A stretch of DNA of 64,000 nt from Streptomyces gardneri (GTDB lineage: Bacteria > Actinomycetota > Actinomycetes > Streptomycetales > Streptomycetaceae), in the NCBI RefSeq assembly GCF_006539185.1, contig NZ_BJMN01000043.1, positions 1 through 64,000 of the forward strand, written 5' to 3'. The stretch's first letter is position 1, and each line of letters starts with the position of its first letter. Made by a program: the position numbers and the translations under genes. Below the pieces are notes generated by a model that worked only from the letters and a program-made list of their open reading frames with translations, was not told the origin of the DNA and ran no database searches. This document shows positions 35,155 through 43,890 of the stretch, piece by piece.

Positions 35155-36807
35155 GTGACGCAGGACGACCTCCTCGCCCGGGCCCAGGCGTGGCTCGCCG
35201 AGGACCCCGACCCGGAGACCCGCGAGGAACTCGCCGCGCTCCTCGACCGCAACGCCACCGACGAGCTCGCCGCCCGCTTCGCCGGCACGCTCCAGTTCGG
35301 CACCGCCGGCCTCCGCGGCGAGATCGGCGCCGGGCCCATGCGGATGAACCGTTCGGTCGTCATCCGCGCCGCCGCCGGCCTGGCCGCGTACCTCAAGGCC
35401 AAGGGCCAGGAGGGCGGTCTCGTCGTGGTCGGCTACGACGCCCGCTACAAGTCGGCCGACTTCGCCCGCGACACCGCCGCCGTGATGACCGGCGCCGGCC
35501 TGCGCGCCGCGCTCCTCCCCCGCCCGCTGCCGACGCCCGTCCTCGCGTACGCCATAAGGCATCTGGGCGCCGTGGCCGGCGTCGAGGTGACCGCGAGTCA
35601 CAACCCGCCCCGTGACAACGGCTACAAGGTCTACCTGGGCGACGGCTCGCAGATCGTGCCGCCCGCGGACGCGGAGATCGCCGCCGAGATCGACGCGGTG
35701 CGCTCGCTGAACGACGTGCCCCGCCCCGAGGCCGGCTGGGAGACCCTCGGCGACGAGGTCCTGGAGGCCTACCTGGCCCGTACGGACGCCGTCCTGACCC
35801 CCGAGTCCCCCCGGACCGCGCGGACCGTCTACACGGCCATGCACGGCGTCGGCAAGGACGTCCTGACGGCGGCCTTCGGCCGCGCCGGCTTCCCGCCGCC
35901 CGCGCTCGTCGCCGCGCAGGCCGAGCCCGACCCGGCGTTCCCGACGGTCGCCTTCCCGAACCCGGAGGAGCCGGGTGCCATGGACCTCGCCTTCGAGGCG
36001 GCCCGGGCCGTGGACCCCGACCTGGTCATCGCCAACGACCCGGACGCCGACCGCTGCGCGGTGGCCGTGCCGGACGCCTCCGTCGAGGGCGGCTGGCGGA
36101 TGCTCCGCGGCGACGAGGTGGGCGCGCTGCTCGCAGCGCACCTCGTGCACAAGGGCGCGACGGGCGTGTTCGCCGAGTCGATCGTGTCGTCCTCGCTGCT
36201 CGGCCGGATCGCCGAGGCGGCCGGGGTCGGCTACGAGGAGACGCTGACCGGATTCAAGTGGATCGCCCGCGTCGACGGGCTGCGCTACGGCTACGAGGAG
36301 GCGCTCGGCTACTGCGTCGACCCGGAGGGCGTCCGCGACAAGGACGGCATCACGGCCGCGCTGCTCGTCGCCGAGCTGGCCTCGGTCCTCAAGGAGCAGG
36401 GCCGGACCCTCCTGGACCTCCTCGACGACCTGGCGGTGGCCCACGGGCTGCACGCCACCGACCAGCTGTCGGTGCGGGTCGAGGACCTGAGCATCATCGC
36501 GAACGCCATGACGGCGCTGCGCGAGCGCCCGCCGGTCTCCCTCGCCGGTCTGACCGTCGTCTCGGCGGAGGACCTGACGAAGGGCACGGAGTCGCTCCCG
36601 CCGACGGACGGGCTGCGCTACCACCTGGAGGGCGACTACAAGGCCCGGGTGATCGTCCGCCCGAGCGGCACCGAGCCCAAGCTCAAGTGCTACCTGGAGG
36701 TCGTCGTCCCGGTCGCCGACGCACGCGAGCTGGTGCCGGCGCGCGCCAAGGGCGCGGAGCTGCTCGCCGCGATCAAGCGGGACCTGAGCGCGGCCGCGGG
36801 GCTCTGA
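35155..36807 (+). CDS. Phosphomannomutase / phosphoglucomutase
   Basis: A 550-residue alpha-D-phosphohexomutase. TASHNPP carries the phosphoserine, DPDADR binds magnesium, EEALGYC is the sugar-binding loop and PSGTEPK the phosphate-binding loop. All four motifs are intact. It interconverts hexose-1- and 6-phosphates and may also serve pentose-1-phosphates from PNP. GTG at 35155. Confidence 0.92.
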   Translation: MTQDDLLARAQAWLAEDPDPETREELAALLDRNATDELAARFAGTLQFGTAGLRGEIGAGPMRMNRSVVIRAAAGLAAYLKAKGQEGGLVVVGYDARYKSADFARDTAAVMTGAGLRAALLPRPLPTPVLAYAIRHLGAVAGVEVTASHNPPRDNGYKVYLGDGSQIVPPADAEIAAEIDAVRSLNDVPRPEAGWETLGDEVLEAYLARTDAVLTPESPRTARTVYTAMHGVGKDVLTAAFGRAGFPPPALVAAQAEPDPAFPTVAFPNPEEPGAMDLAFEAARAVDPDLVIANDPDADRCAVAVPDASVEGGWRMLRGDEVGALLAAHLVHKGATGVFAESIVSSSLLGRIAEAAGVGYEETLTGFKWIARVDGLRYGYEEALGYCVDPEGVRDKDGITAALLVAELASVLKEQGRTLLDLLDDLAVAHGLHATDQLSVRVEDLSIIANAMTALRERPPVSLAGLTVVSAEDLTKGTESLPPTDGLRYHLEGDYKARVIVRPSGTEPKLKCYLEVVVPVADARELVPARAKGAELLAAIKRDLSAAAGL

Positions 36808-36824
36808 CCCCGGGGCGAACATCG

Positions 36825-36861
36825 AGGGCCGGTGCGGAAGCGATTCCGTACCGGCCCTTTC
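36825..36861. terminator. Terminator between mutase and pstB
   Basis: A 15-bp stem with one G-U pair (36825-36839 with 36844-36858), loop GCGA, followed by TTT. Shared by the two convergent genes. Confidence 0.88.
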
Positions 36862-36885
36862 GTCCGTCCGGGCGAATTCGGTGCC

Positions 36886-37734
36886 TCAGCCGAAGCGGCC
36901 GTTGACGTAGTCGGCGGTGCGCGGGTCGCGCGGTGAGCCGAAGACCGTGGCGGTCGGTCCGTGCTCGACGATCACGCCGGGGGTGCCCTGCTCGGCGAGG
37001 AAGAACGCGCAGGAGTCGGAGACCCGGGCCGCCTGCTGCATGTTGTGGGTGACGATCACGACGGTGACCTCCGCCTTCAGCTCGGCGATGGTCTCCTCGA
37101 CGCGCCGGGTGGAGGTCGGGTCGAGCGCCGAGCAGGGCTCGTCCATGAGCAGGACGCGCGGGCGGACGGCGAGCGAGCGCGCGATGCAGAGGCGCTGCTG
37201 CTGGCCGCCGGAGAGCGCCCCGCCGGGCTGCCGCAGCCGGTCCCTGACCTCGTTCCACAGCCCCGCCCGGGTCAGGCACTCCTCGACGAGGTCGTCCTTG
37301 GCGTCCTTGCCCGCGCGGATGCCGCCCAGCTTCAGTCCGGCGAGGACGTTCTCGTACAGGGACATCGCGGGGAACGGGTTGGGCTTCTGGAAGACCATGC
37401 CGATCTCGCGGCGGGCGTGGGTGATGCGGCGGCCCCGGTCGTAGATGTCGGAGCCGTCGAGGAGGACCCGGCCGGCGAGCGAGGCGGTGCCGGTGAGTTC
37501 GTGCATCCGGTTGAGGATGCGCAGGAAGGTCGACTTGCCGCAGCCCGAGGGGCCGATGAGGGCGGTGACCTCGCGGGCGGGCATGGCGAGCGAGACCCGG
37601 TCGAGGACCTTGCGGTCGCCGAACCACGCGGAGACGGCGTCGGCCTCCAGCGCGGCGGCGCGGGACGGGACCGGCGCGTCCCCCGGCACGGACGGTACGG
37701 GCGGCAGGGTGACGGTGTCGGCGAGATCGGTCAC
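36886..37734 (-). CDS. pstB: PstB-like phosphate ABC transporter ATPase
   Basis: A 282-residue ATPase, last gene of the Pst-like operon. Walker A is GPSGCGKST, the signature is LSGGQQQRLCIAR, Walker B is VLLMDEPCSALDP and the H-loop is VTHNM. VFQKPNPFPAMSLYENV is characteristic of PstB. An extra N-terminal 30 residues precede the ABC domain. GTG at 37734, with GGGAG about 10 nt upstream. It should energise the PstC/PstA channel encoded in the same operon. Confidence 0.88.
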   Translation of the reverse strand: MTDLADTVTLPPVPSVPGDAPVPSRAAALEADAVSAWFGDRKVLDRVSLAMPAREVTALIGPSGCGKSTFLRILNRMHELTGTASLAGRVLLDGSDIYDRGRRITHARREIGMVFQKPNPFPAMSLYENVLAGLKLGGIRAGKDAKDDLVEECLTRAGLWNEVRDRLRQPGGALSGGQQQRLCIARSLAVRPRVLLMDEPCSALDPTSTRRVEETIAELKAEVTVVIVTHNMQQAARVSDSCAFFLAEQGTPGVIVEHGPTATVFGSPRDPRTADYVNGRFG

Positions 37735-37754
37735 GGGCGGTGACTCCCTTGCGG

Positions 37755-38633
37755 TCAGAGGAGGTTGGGGAGGGCCCGGGTCAGCTGCCCGGACACGAGG
37801 ACGCCGAGGGCGACGAGGACCGGGACGGCGGCGACCCAGGTCTGCCGGGCGCCCCAGCGGCGGCGGGCGAGGACGGCGAGGAGGGCGGCGGCGAGGAGCC
37901 CCTGGGCTCCGAGGAAGATCCCGGGCCAGACGTCGGACTCGCCCGCGAGCGGCTTCTCGGCGGCGGTGATCCAGCCGGGCCGCAGCGGCCTGGCCGGGCT
38001 CGGCCACGCCTCGCCGAGGAGCCGGGCGTCGACCCGGAGCACGTCCTCGGGGGTGTACGCGCCGCCGCTCGCCGTCATCAGGGTGAGCCGCCCCTCGCCC
38101 GCGCCGAGGGGGGCGGGGTTCGGGTCCCCTGGCCTGCGGACCGCGGTCACCTCGTACACGGCCGTGCCCTGACCGGTCGTCACCTCGACGCGGGCGCCGC
38201 CCGGCAGGCGGTGCACGTCGTTGAACGGGCTGCCGTACCCCCACTGGCGGCCCATGATCACGCTGGCCCCTGCCTGGCCCGGCAGGGCCGTGTCCCGGCG
38301 GTGGCCGGGCCCGGACATCAGGACGCCGGAGGTGGTGCCTTCGGCGACGACCTCGCGGATCCCGAGCGCGGGGATGTGGAGGAGGGCGACCGGGGCGCCG
38401 AGGGCGAGGGGCTTTCCGTCGTACGTCGACTGGCCCACGGGCGCGGTGCCGAGGGCGAGTTGCTCGCGCAGGTCGTCGTAGGCGGTGGACTGGTCGCGGG
38501 CGTGCTGGAGGTGGCCGACGACGGTCAGGTTGGCGGCGAAGCCGATGAGGAGCGCGGCGAGGACGCACAGCGCCGCCCCGGCCAGGGCGAGCCCGGCACG
38601 GGGGGCGGCTGCGGGTGGTGTCGCGGTGGTCAC
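37755..38633 (-). CDS. Class E sortase-fold membrane protein lacking catalytic His and Cys
   Basis: A 292-residue protein. It has an N-terminal TM (about residues 13-37), an extracellular sortase barrel (about 80-208) and two C-terminal TMs (about 237-256 and 264-286). The block GPGHRRDTALPGQAGASVIM is class E-like, but the following GH becomes GR (Arg129) and the TLxTC motif becomes TLMTA (Ala188). Arg200 or Arg204 may be the third triad residue. It is therefore probably not a transpeptidase. The GTG overlaps the stop of the surface-protein gene (GTGA). An accessory or binding role in the Pst-like system is inferred. Confidence 0.8.
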   Translation of the reverse strand: MTTATPPAAAPRAGLALAGAALCVLAALLIGFAANLTVVGHLQHARDQSTAYDDLREQLALGTAPVGQSTYDGKPLALGAPVALLHIPALGIREVVAEGTTSGVLMSGPGHRRDTALPGQAGASVIMGRQWGYGSPFNDVHRLPGGARVEVTTGQGTAVYEVTAVRRPGDPNPAPLGAGEGRLTLMTASGGAYTPEDVLRVDARLLGEAWPSPARPLRPGWITAAEKPLAGESDVWPGIFLGAQGLLAAALLAVLARRRWGARQTWVAAVPVLVALGVLVSGQLTRALPNLL

Positions 38634-39955
38634 GGGCGGGGGGCCTTCGCCTTGCGCCGGCGGTTCTGGAGGACGGCTGCGGCGCCGAGCAGGCAGAGCG
38701 CGAGCGAGCCGAGGGCGGCGGAGGCGGCGGAGGCGCCGGTGGCGGCGAGGGAGCCGCTGCCGCCGTTGGTGGTGGTGCTGGTGTTTCCGGATCCTCCGGA
38801 GGAGCCTGACGTACCGCTGCCGCCGCTCGTACCGCCGCCGGACGAGCCGGAGTCACCGCCCGAGGAACCGCCCGAGCCGGCGCTGTCGTCGGTGCCCGTC
38901 GGCGCGGGCGTGCCGGTGCCGGACGGGCTCGCGGTGTCGGTGGGGGTCTCGCTCGGCGTCCCGCTCGGGGTCCCGGTCTCGCTCGGGGTGTCCGTCGGCG
39001 TGGGCGAGTCGGTGCCGGTGGGGTCGTCGGTCGGGGTCGGGGTCGCGGTGCCCGTGGGTGTGCCGGTGCCGGTCGGGGTCGGCGTGCCGGTGCCCGTGGG
39101 GGTCGGGGTGGCGGTGGGCTCGACCACGACGAGGCTGAGGACGAAGGAGCCTGCGGTGTGGGCCTCGGGGTCGGTGGGGGTGAAGGTGACGAGCACGGGC
39201 AGGCTGTCGTTGCCGGTGGCGGCGAGCCCGGTGAGGGTCGTCTCGGCCTTCCCGCCGACGACCGCGACCGTGGCGATGTCGACGAGCTCCTCGTTCACGA
39301 ACTTCTGGAAGGTCACCGAGCCCGCGGCGTCCTTGGGCTGGACGGTGGCGGTGAGGGTGGCCTGTCCCCCGGCGGTGGGGACCTCCGGGTCGGACACGAC
39401 CTCAAGCAGCGTGGTCAGCTGCGCGATCGGGGCCCAGGCCTCGCCGGTGACCTCGATCATCGAGGAGAAGTACTGCTCCGTCTCGGCCCCGACGGCGGTC
39501 CGGCAGAAGAGGCGGAGCTCGTAGCGGCCGTCCAGGGGGCCCTCGGGGAGGAAGGTGCGGAGAGCGGCCTGGAGCGAGGAGTGGTCCGCCTGGACGTCGA
39601 GGGCCCGCGTGAAGGGGCCGTCGCTCAGGGAACCCGTGGCGACCGTGTCGGCGAGGACCGCGATGCCTCCGGTGGCGGAGTCGATCACCGCGAGCCGGGC
39701 CTTGACGTAGGGCTTGGCTGGGTCGGCCGGTGCGGGGCAGGCGGCGGGGGTGCCGACGCCGGTGGCGAAGGTCTCGGCCGTGGTGGAGCCCGAGGCGCCC
39801 TGGAACGTGAAGGTCCCGTGCACGGTGGCAGCCTTGGCGGGGGCGGCCAGCGCGAGGACGGCGGCGAGGGCGCCGCAGACCAGGGCGAGCACCGTGAGGA
39901 GCACGACGGGTGAGGCGGGTGAGGCCGGTGAGCGGAGTGGTGCGGGGCGGTTCAT
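38630..39955 (-). CDS. Secreted Ig-like surface protein with LAATG sorting signal
   Basis: A 441-residue cell-surface protein. It has a signal peptide (about residues 1-42), an N-terminal globular domain with paired Cys, an Ig-like domain (about 190-275, VTFQKFVNEELVD), and a Thr/Pro/Gly/Ser-rich stalk. The stalk is followed by LAATG (403-407), a hydrophobic helix and NRRRKAK. LAxTG is the motif used by class E sortases. It lies between the binding protein and sortase-fold genes of the Pst-like operon. The ligand is unknown. Confidence 0.8.
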   Translation of the reverse strand: MNRPAPLRSPASPASPVVLLTVLALVCGALAAVLALAAPAKAATVHGTFTFQGASGSTTAETFATGVGTPAACPAPADPAKPYVKARLAVIDSATGGIAVLADTVATGSLSDGPFTRALDVQADHSSLQAALRTFLPEGPLDGRYELRLFCRTAVGAETEQYFSSMIEVTGEAWAPIAQLTTLLEVVSDPEVPTAGGQATLTATVQPKDAAGSVTFQKFVNEELVDIATVAVVGGKAETTLTGLAATGNDSLPVLVTFTPTDPEAHTAGSFVLSLVVVEPTATPTPTGTGTPTPTGTGTPTGTATPTPTDDPTGTDSPTPTDTPSETGTPSGTPSETPTDTASPSGTGTPAPTGTDDSAGSGGSSGGDSGSSGGGTSGGSGTSGSSGGSGNTSTTTNGGSGSLAATGASAASAALGSLALCLLGAAAVLQNRRRKAKAPRP

Positions 39956-40020
39956 GCGGGTCCCCCCGGGAGACGGTCGGGTAGCGGATACGGGTCGGGT
40001 GCGGGTCTGGTGCGGAGCTC

Positions 40021-40083
40021 GTACGGGCTCGGGTGTGGCGCGGCGTACGGGCTCGGGTGTGGAGCGCGTACGAGCTCGGGTAC
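40021..40083. repeat. Tandem direct repeats, about 24-bp period
   Basis: GTACGGGCTCGGGTGTGG occurs at 40021-40038 and 40045-40062, with a degenerate third copy from 40068. It lies upstream of the surface-protein gene and downstream of the binding-protein gene. Confidence 0.7.
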
Positions 40084-40090
40084 GCCGGGG

Positions 40091-40116
40091 GGCCGGGCAC
40101 CCTGGGGTGCCCGGCC
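40091..40116 (-). terminator. Intra-operon hairpin after the binding-protein gene
   Basis: GGCCGGGCACCC and GGGTGCCCGGCC form an 11-12 bp stem with a tight loop. It may reduce read-through into the surface-protein gene or stabilise the upstream mRNA. Confidence 0.6.
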
Positions 40117-40142
40117 GGTGTGCGGTTACGGGAGCGCGGTGA

Positions 40143-41117
40143 TCAGCGCTCGCCCTTGAGGGTCGTGGCGCCGCAGGCGGTGCCGAGGGTGCCGAAGCCG
40201 TAGTTGGCGATCGTCGTGCCGGCGGCGCAGACCTTGGAGGTCGAGCCGACGAAGGTCGAGGCGATCGTGGCGTTGGTCAGCTTGGCGGTCGGGACGACGT
40301 TGTAGACGTCACGGGTGAAGGGGAAGGAGAGGTTGAGCGTCTTGTCGGCGTTGCGGGGGGCGACGGAGCCGACGGAGCCGAGCACGGCGGTGCCGCGGCG
40401 GTCCGTGACGACGCCCTTCTCCTGCGCCGTGTACTGGGCGACGGAGTACGGGGCGATGTCACCGGCGCTGTCGAGGACGGTGCCGTCGTTCTCCTGGACG
40501 CCCTGCTGGACGCAGGCGCCCGGCGCGGCCACGCCGATGGAGGAGAGGAAGAACTGGCGGGTGCCGGAGTTGGTCTGCGGCAGGATCGGGGTGAGCGCCA
40601 CGCCGTTGAGGGACGTGGTGGTGCACTCGTAGATGCCCTTCAGCTGGGCTGCCGTCAGGTCGGACGGCAGGGCGCTGTCGGAGCGCTTCACCCAGGACAC
40701 CGCGTCCTTGGCGAAGGGGATCCAGGTCAGGTCCGTGGTGCTGACGTCGGCCGGGCCGCGCGAGGAGCGGGCGAAGTCGAGGCAGCCGGAGCTGGTGTCC
40801 ACGGCGTTGCGCAGCGCGTCGATGCCGGCCGAGGAGCCGTTGGGCCGGTTGATGACACAGCCGCTCGCCTTGGTCTTGACGGTCGCGGTGCCGGTGGCGT
40901 CCCAGGAGGCGATGATCTTCTGGCCGATGACGTTGGTGACGACGTTGCCGAGGCCGTTCAGGACGTCCTGGGTCGTGTCGGAGCCGACACCGGCGAGGGT
41001 GCGGTACTGCGTGATCGGGTTCGGGTCGGCCTGCGCGGCGGGGGCGAGGGCGACGCCGAGACCGAGGGCGGCCACACCGAGGGCGGCACCGATACGAGCG
41101 CGGGACTTGACGTTCAC
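40143..41117 (-). CDS. Secreted PstS-like substrate-binding protein
   Basis: A 324-residue exported protein with a signal peptide ending PAAQADP (about residue 31). GVGSDTTQDVLNGLG resembles the first anion-binding loop of PstS-type proteins, and QTNSGTRQFF resembles the second. Several Cys residues could form disulfides. It has no lipobox or membrane anchor, unlike the other two binding proteins of the operon. GTG at 41117, with GGAGGAG upstream. It may be a soluble or cell-wall-associated ligand carrier. Confidence 0.78.
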   Translation of the reverse strand: MNVKSRARIGAALGVAALGLGVALAPAAQADPNPITQYRTLAGVGSDTTQDVLNGLGNVVTNVIGQKIIASWDATGTATVKTKASGCVINRPNGSSAGIDALRNAVDTSSGCLDFARSSRGPADVSTTDLTWIPFAKDAVSWVKRSDSALPSDLTAAQLKGIYECTTTSLNGVALTPILPQTNSGTRQFFLSSIGVAAPGACVQQGVQENDGTVLDSAGDIAPYSVAQYTAQEKGVVTDRRGTAVLGSVGSVAPRNADKTLNLSFPFTRDVYNVVPTAKLTNATIASTFVGSTSKVCAAGTTIANYGFGTLGTACGATTLKGER

Positions 41118-41179
41118 TTCTGATCTCCTCCGTGAAAACGGATGTCATGGAATGGACGCGCAAGAGAATCCGGATCATT

Positions 41180-41209
41180 TTCCCGGCCGACCCGTCGACC
41201 GGCCGGGAA
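41180..41209 (-). terminator. Intra-operon hairpin
   Basis: TTCCCGGCCG and CGGCCGGGAA form a perfect 10-bp stem around a 10-nt loop, 39 nt after the stop of the LADTG protein gene. Confidence 0.6.
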
Positions 41210-41247
41210 CAACAATTCCGTAAGGGCGGATCCGGGAACCACCACGT

Positions 41248-43890
41248 TCAGTCGCTCTTCAGGTGACGAATTCCTGTCCTAGGTGAATCCAAGGGAATTC
41301 GGCGGCGTCCTGCGAAGCCCAGGACGGCCGGTCCGGCGAGGCCGGCGGTCCCGCCGACGAGGAGGACCGCGAGGAGGACCCAGCGGATGACGCCGAGGAG
41401 CTGGGACGGGGTGCTGCCGGTGTCGGCGAGCTTCTCGCCCGGGGCGCCGCCGGAGCCGTTCGCGCCCCCGCCGGTGGGCGGTGGCGGCGCCGCGGAGGAC
41501 GGCGGACCGGTGACGGTGCTCGGCTGCGCGCCGCCGGGCGTCCCGCCGCTCGCGCTCCCGCCGTCGGAGCCGGAGCCTGCGGCCGCGCCCGACGAGCCCG
41601 TCGCGCCGCCCGATCCGGAGGCGGAGCCCGACGTGCCCGTCGTGCCTCCGGAGCCGGCCCCGGGGCCGGAGCCCGTTCCGCCGTCGGCGCCGGATCCGGA
41701 GCCGGAGCCGGAACCCGAACCGGAAGCGGAGCCGGAGCCGGTGCCCCCGGTCGTGGTGCCCGGGCGGGCCGGGGCGCCGCGCTCCAGGCGCCCGGCCGCG
41801 GCCTCCGCCTGGAGCTTCAGCTTCGCGGGCATCGGGGCGTAGCCGAAGGGCAGCTCACCGGGGGCGGTGCCTTGCTTCTGGCCCGCTCCGGCCGCGTACC
41901 GCAGCACGCGCGCGTAGTCCTTGCGGGCGTCCGCCGGAAGACCGGTGGAGGCGACGGCGTAGGTCACCATCGTCAGCGGATAGGCGCCGCTCCCGGCGCG
42001 CGCCGGGTCGGGGGCGAGGACCCCGGGGACGGCCGAGTCCCGGAACTGCTCGACGGCCTTGAGCATGGACGGGGCCGTGGGCCGGACGTACGCGCCGTCG
42101 GCGTTCGGCAGGGCCGCGATCTGGAGCTGGTAGCGGGACGCCGAGGCCGCGTCGGTGATGCCGTAGGCGCGCCGGCCGCCGGGGAGGACGTCGACCCCGA
42201 CGAGCTTCGGCCCGTTGGTCGTCGCGTCGTGGGCCACCTGGTCCTTGGCGTTGTTGGTGCCGCGCCGGACCCAGCGGGCGGCGTCGTGCAGGTCGATCGC
42301 GTAGGGGGAGCGCTCGGTGACGCCGTACTTGATGCTCTTCTCTCCCAGGAAGAGCTCCGTCTCCGTGGGGTCGGCCTTCGGGAATTCGTCGGAGCCGGCC
42401 GAGGCGAGCCCCAGGTCCTTGAAGTAGGGGTTGATCCGCATACCCCAGGGGTCCGGTTCCCCTTCGAGGAAGGCGCGTGCTTCCGCATTGCCCCGCAGAT
42501 AGTTCCAGACGACTCTCGTGGTGTCCGACCGCTCGGCGGAGAGCAGAATTCCGCCGGGATAGTTCTGGGGCGCCTGCGGGAATCTCTCGAATTCCGGATT
42601 GAGTTTCAGGAACTCCGGGTCCCGGACGATGGACTGCGGATTGTCCTTCAGATGGGCGGGCGCCGGGTCGGTGAAGCTGAGGGTCCGGACGTCGTAGGGG
42701 TACGAGTACGTGAGCAGCTTGGCCACCAGCCGGGCGCTGAGCCTCAGGTCCTTGACGAGGCCGATGGTGTCCGCCTCCCAGTAGAGGCCCACGGTGAGCG
42801 CGTTGACGGCGACGGGGGCGTGCACGAAGCCCGCCTTCTCCCCGCCGGTCACGGGCTCGACGGTGAAGGCGAGGCCGGGCGAGGTGGAGGTCGGGTTCAG
42901 CAGGCTGCCCCGGGCCAGGTCCTCGCCGCGCTGGGTGAAGGTGAAGCGGGTGGTGCCGTCCGCGCAGAGCGCCGACTGCCAGGAGGTGAGGGCGTCGGTG
43001 ACGAGTTCGGAACCGGTCATGCGGCGCTCGGCCTTGTCGGCCGGGCAAGCCTCGCGGACCGGCAGGAAGCCCAGCGGGAAGACGATCCGCTGGTTCCAGT
43101 TGGTGGTGGAGAACGGCGAGGTGTGCAGGCGCTGGTTGTTGCCGGTCGTGCCGTTCGGCTCGTGGGAGCCGCGGGGCACGACGACGAGCCAGCAGCTCCG
43201 GCCGCGCGGGGTCGCGCCCGTGCCGACGGGGTCGCCGCAGCCGAGGTGCGGGGCCTCCCTGGTGGACTGGAGGTTGACGGCGGCCTCGCCCGTGCCGTCG
43301 GGCTGGGTGGTGGCGAAGTACTCCTCGTTGGTGTCGCCGGGGCTGAAGTAGGTCCAGTCGGTGAGCTTCGTCGTCGGCGGGCCGGAGACCGGCGTGAAGG
43401 GGACGAACGGGTCGGTCAGCTGCCCGGGGACGTCCGGGTAGGGGATCTGCTCGTCGTACTCGGTCTCCAGCGGGTCGCTGCCGACCGGGATCAGCCGGCT
43501 GCCGACGAACGCGCCGAAGTCGGAGCCGTTGACGCCGGCACCGAACTGGCACTGCTCCCGCTTCGGTCCGGCCGGGTCGTCGCCCCAGCACTGCATGATC
43601 TGGAGGTAGTCGCCGTTGCGGCCCCGGGTCGGCTTCCCGCCCTTCCAGGTCACCTTCAGGCCCTGGGCCCGCAGGTTCCTCGTCTGGTGGACGGTCACCT
43701 CCAGACCGGAGAAGTCGTCGTACGGGCCCTTCGTGCCGCGCTTCGTCACGGCCGAGCTCTCCGGCACCGCCGAGCCCTGCGCGTCGGCGGCGACCGCGAC
43801 GGTGTCCCGAGGCAGCGGGAGCAGGGCGAGCACGACGGCGGCGAGCAGCGCGCCGAGGCCGGCGGTACGGCGCCGGGTCGCGTTCCTCAT
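41248..43890 (-). CDS. Large PstS-like surface protein with LADTG sorting signal
   Basis: An 880-residue exported protein. After a signal peptide (about 1-35) comes a long globular part (about 40-690) with PBP-like blocks such as GLYWEADTIGLVKDL and YPLTMVTYAVAS, typical of PstS C-lobes. A Gly/Ser-rich stalk (about 690-820) precedes LADTG (821-825), a membrane helix and GRRR. The tail after the helix is unusually long (about 20 residues). The ATG overlaps the stop of the upstream PstS gene (ATGA). Anchoring by a sortase is predicted; the ligand is unproven. Confidence 0.75.
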   Translation of the reverse strand: MRNATRRRTAGLGALLAAVVLALLPLPRDTVAVAADAQGSAVPESSAVTKRGTKGPYDDFSGLEVTVHQTRNLRAQGLKVTWKGGKPTRGRNGDYLQIMQCWGDDPAGPKREQCQFGAGVNGSDFGAFVGSRLIPVGSDPLETEYDEQIPYPDVPGQLTDPFVPFTPVSGPPTTKLTDWTYFSPGDTNEEYFATTQPDGTGEAAVNLQSTREAPHLGCGDPVGTGATPRGRSCWLVVVPRGSHEPNGTTGNNQRLHTSPFSTTNWNQRIVFPLGFLPVREACPADKAERRMTGSELVTDALTSWQSALCADGTTRFTFTQRGEDLARGSLLNPTSTSPGLAFTVEPVTGGEKAGFVHAPVAVNALTVGLYWEADTIGLVKDLRLSARLVAKLLTYSYPYDVRTLSFTDPAPAHLKDNPQSIVRDPEFLKLNPEFERFPQAPQNYPGGILLSAERSDTTRVVWNYLRGNAEARAFLEGEPDPWGMRINPYFKDLGLASAGSDEFPKADPTETELFLGEKSIKYGVTERSPYAIDLHDAARWVRRGTNNAKDQVAHDATTNGPKLVGVDVLPGGRRAYGITDAASASRYQLQIAALPNADGAYVRPTAPSMLKAVEQFRDSAVPGVLAPDPARAGSGAYPLTMVTYAVASTGLPADARKDYARVLRYAAGAGQKQGTAPGELPFGYAPMPAKLKLQAEAAAGRLERGAPARPGTTTGGTGSGSASGSGSGSGSGSGADGGTGSGPGAGSGGTTGTSGSASGSGGATGSSGAAAGSGSDGGSASGGTPGGAQPSTVTGPPSSAAPPPPTGGGANGSGGAPGEKLADTGSTPSQLLGVIRWVLLAVLLVGGTAGLAGPAVLGFAGRRRIPLDSPRTGIRHLKSD

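Noticed and set aside
38630..39955. The sortase-fold protein as a functional sortase for this surface protein
   Set aside because: Both catalytic His and Cys are replaced; transpeptidation is not supported.
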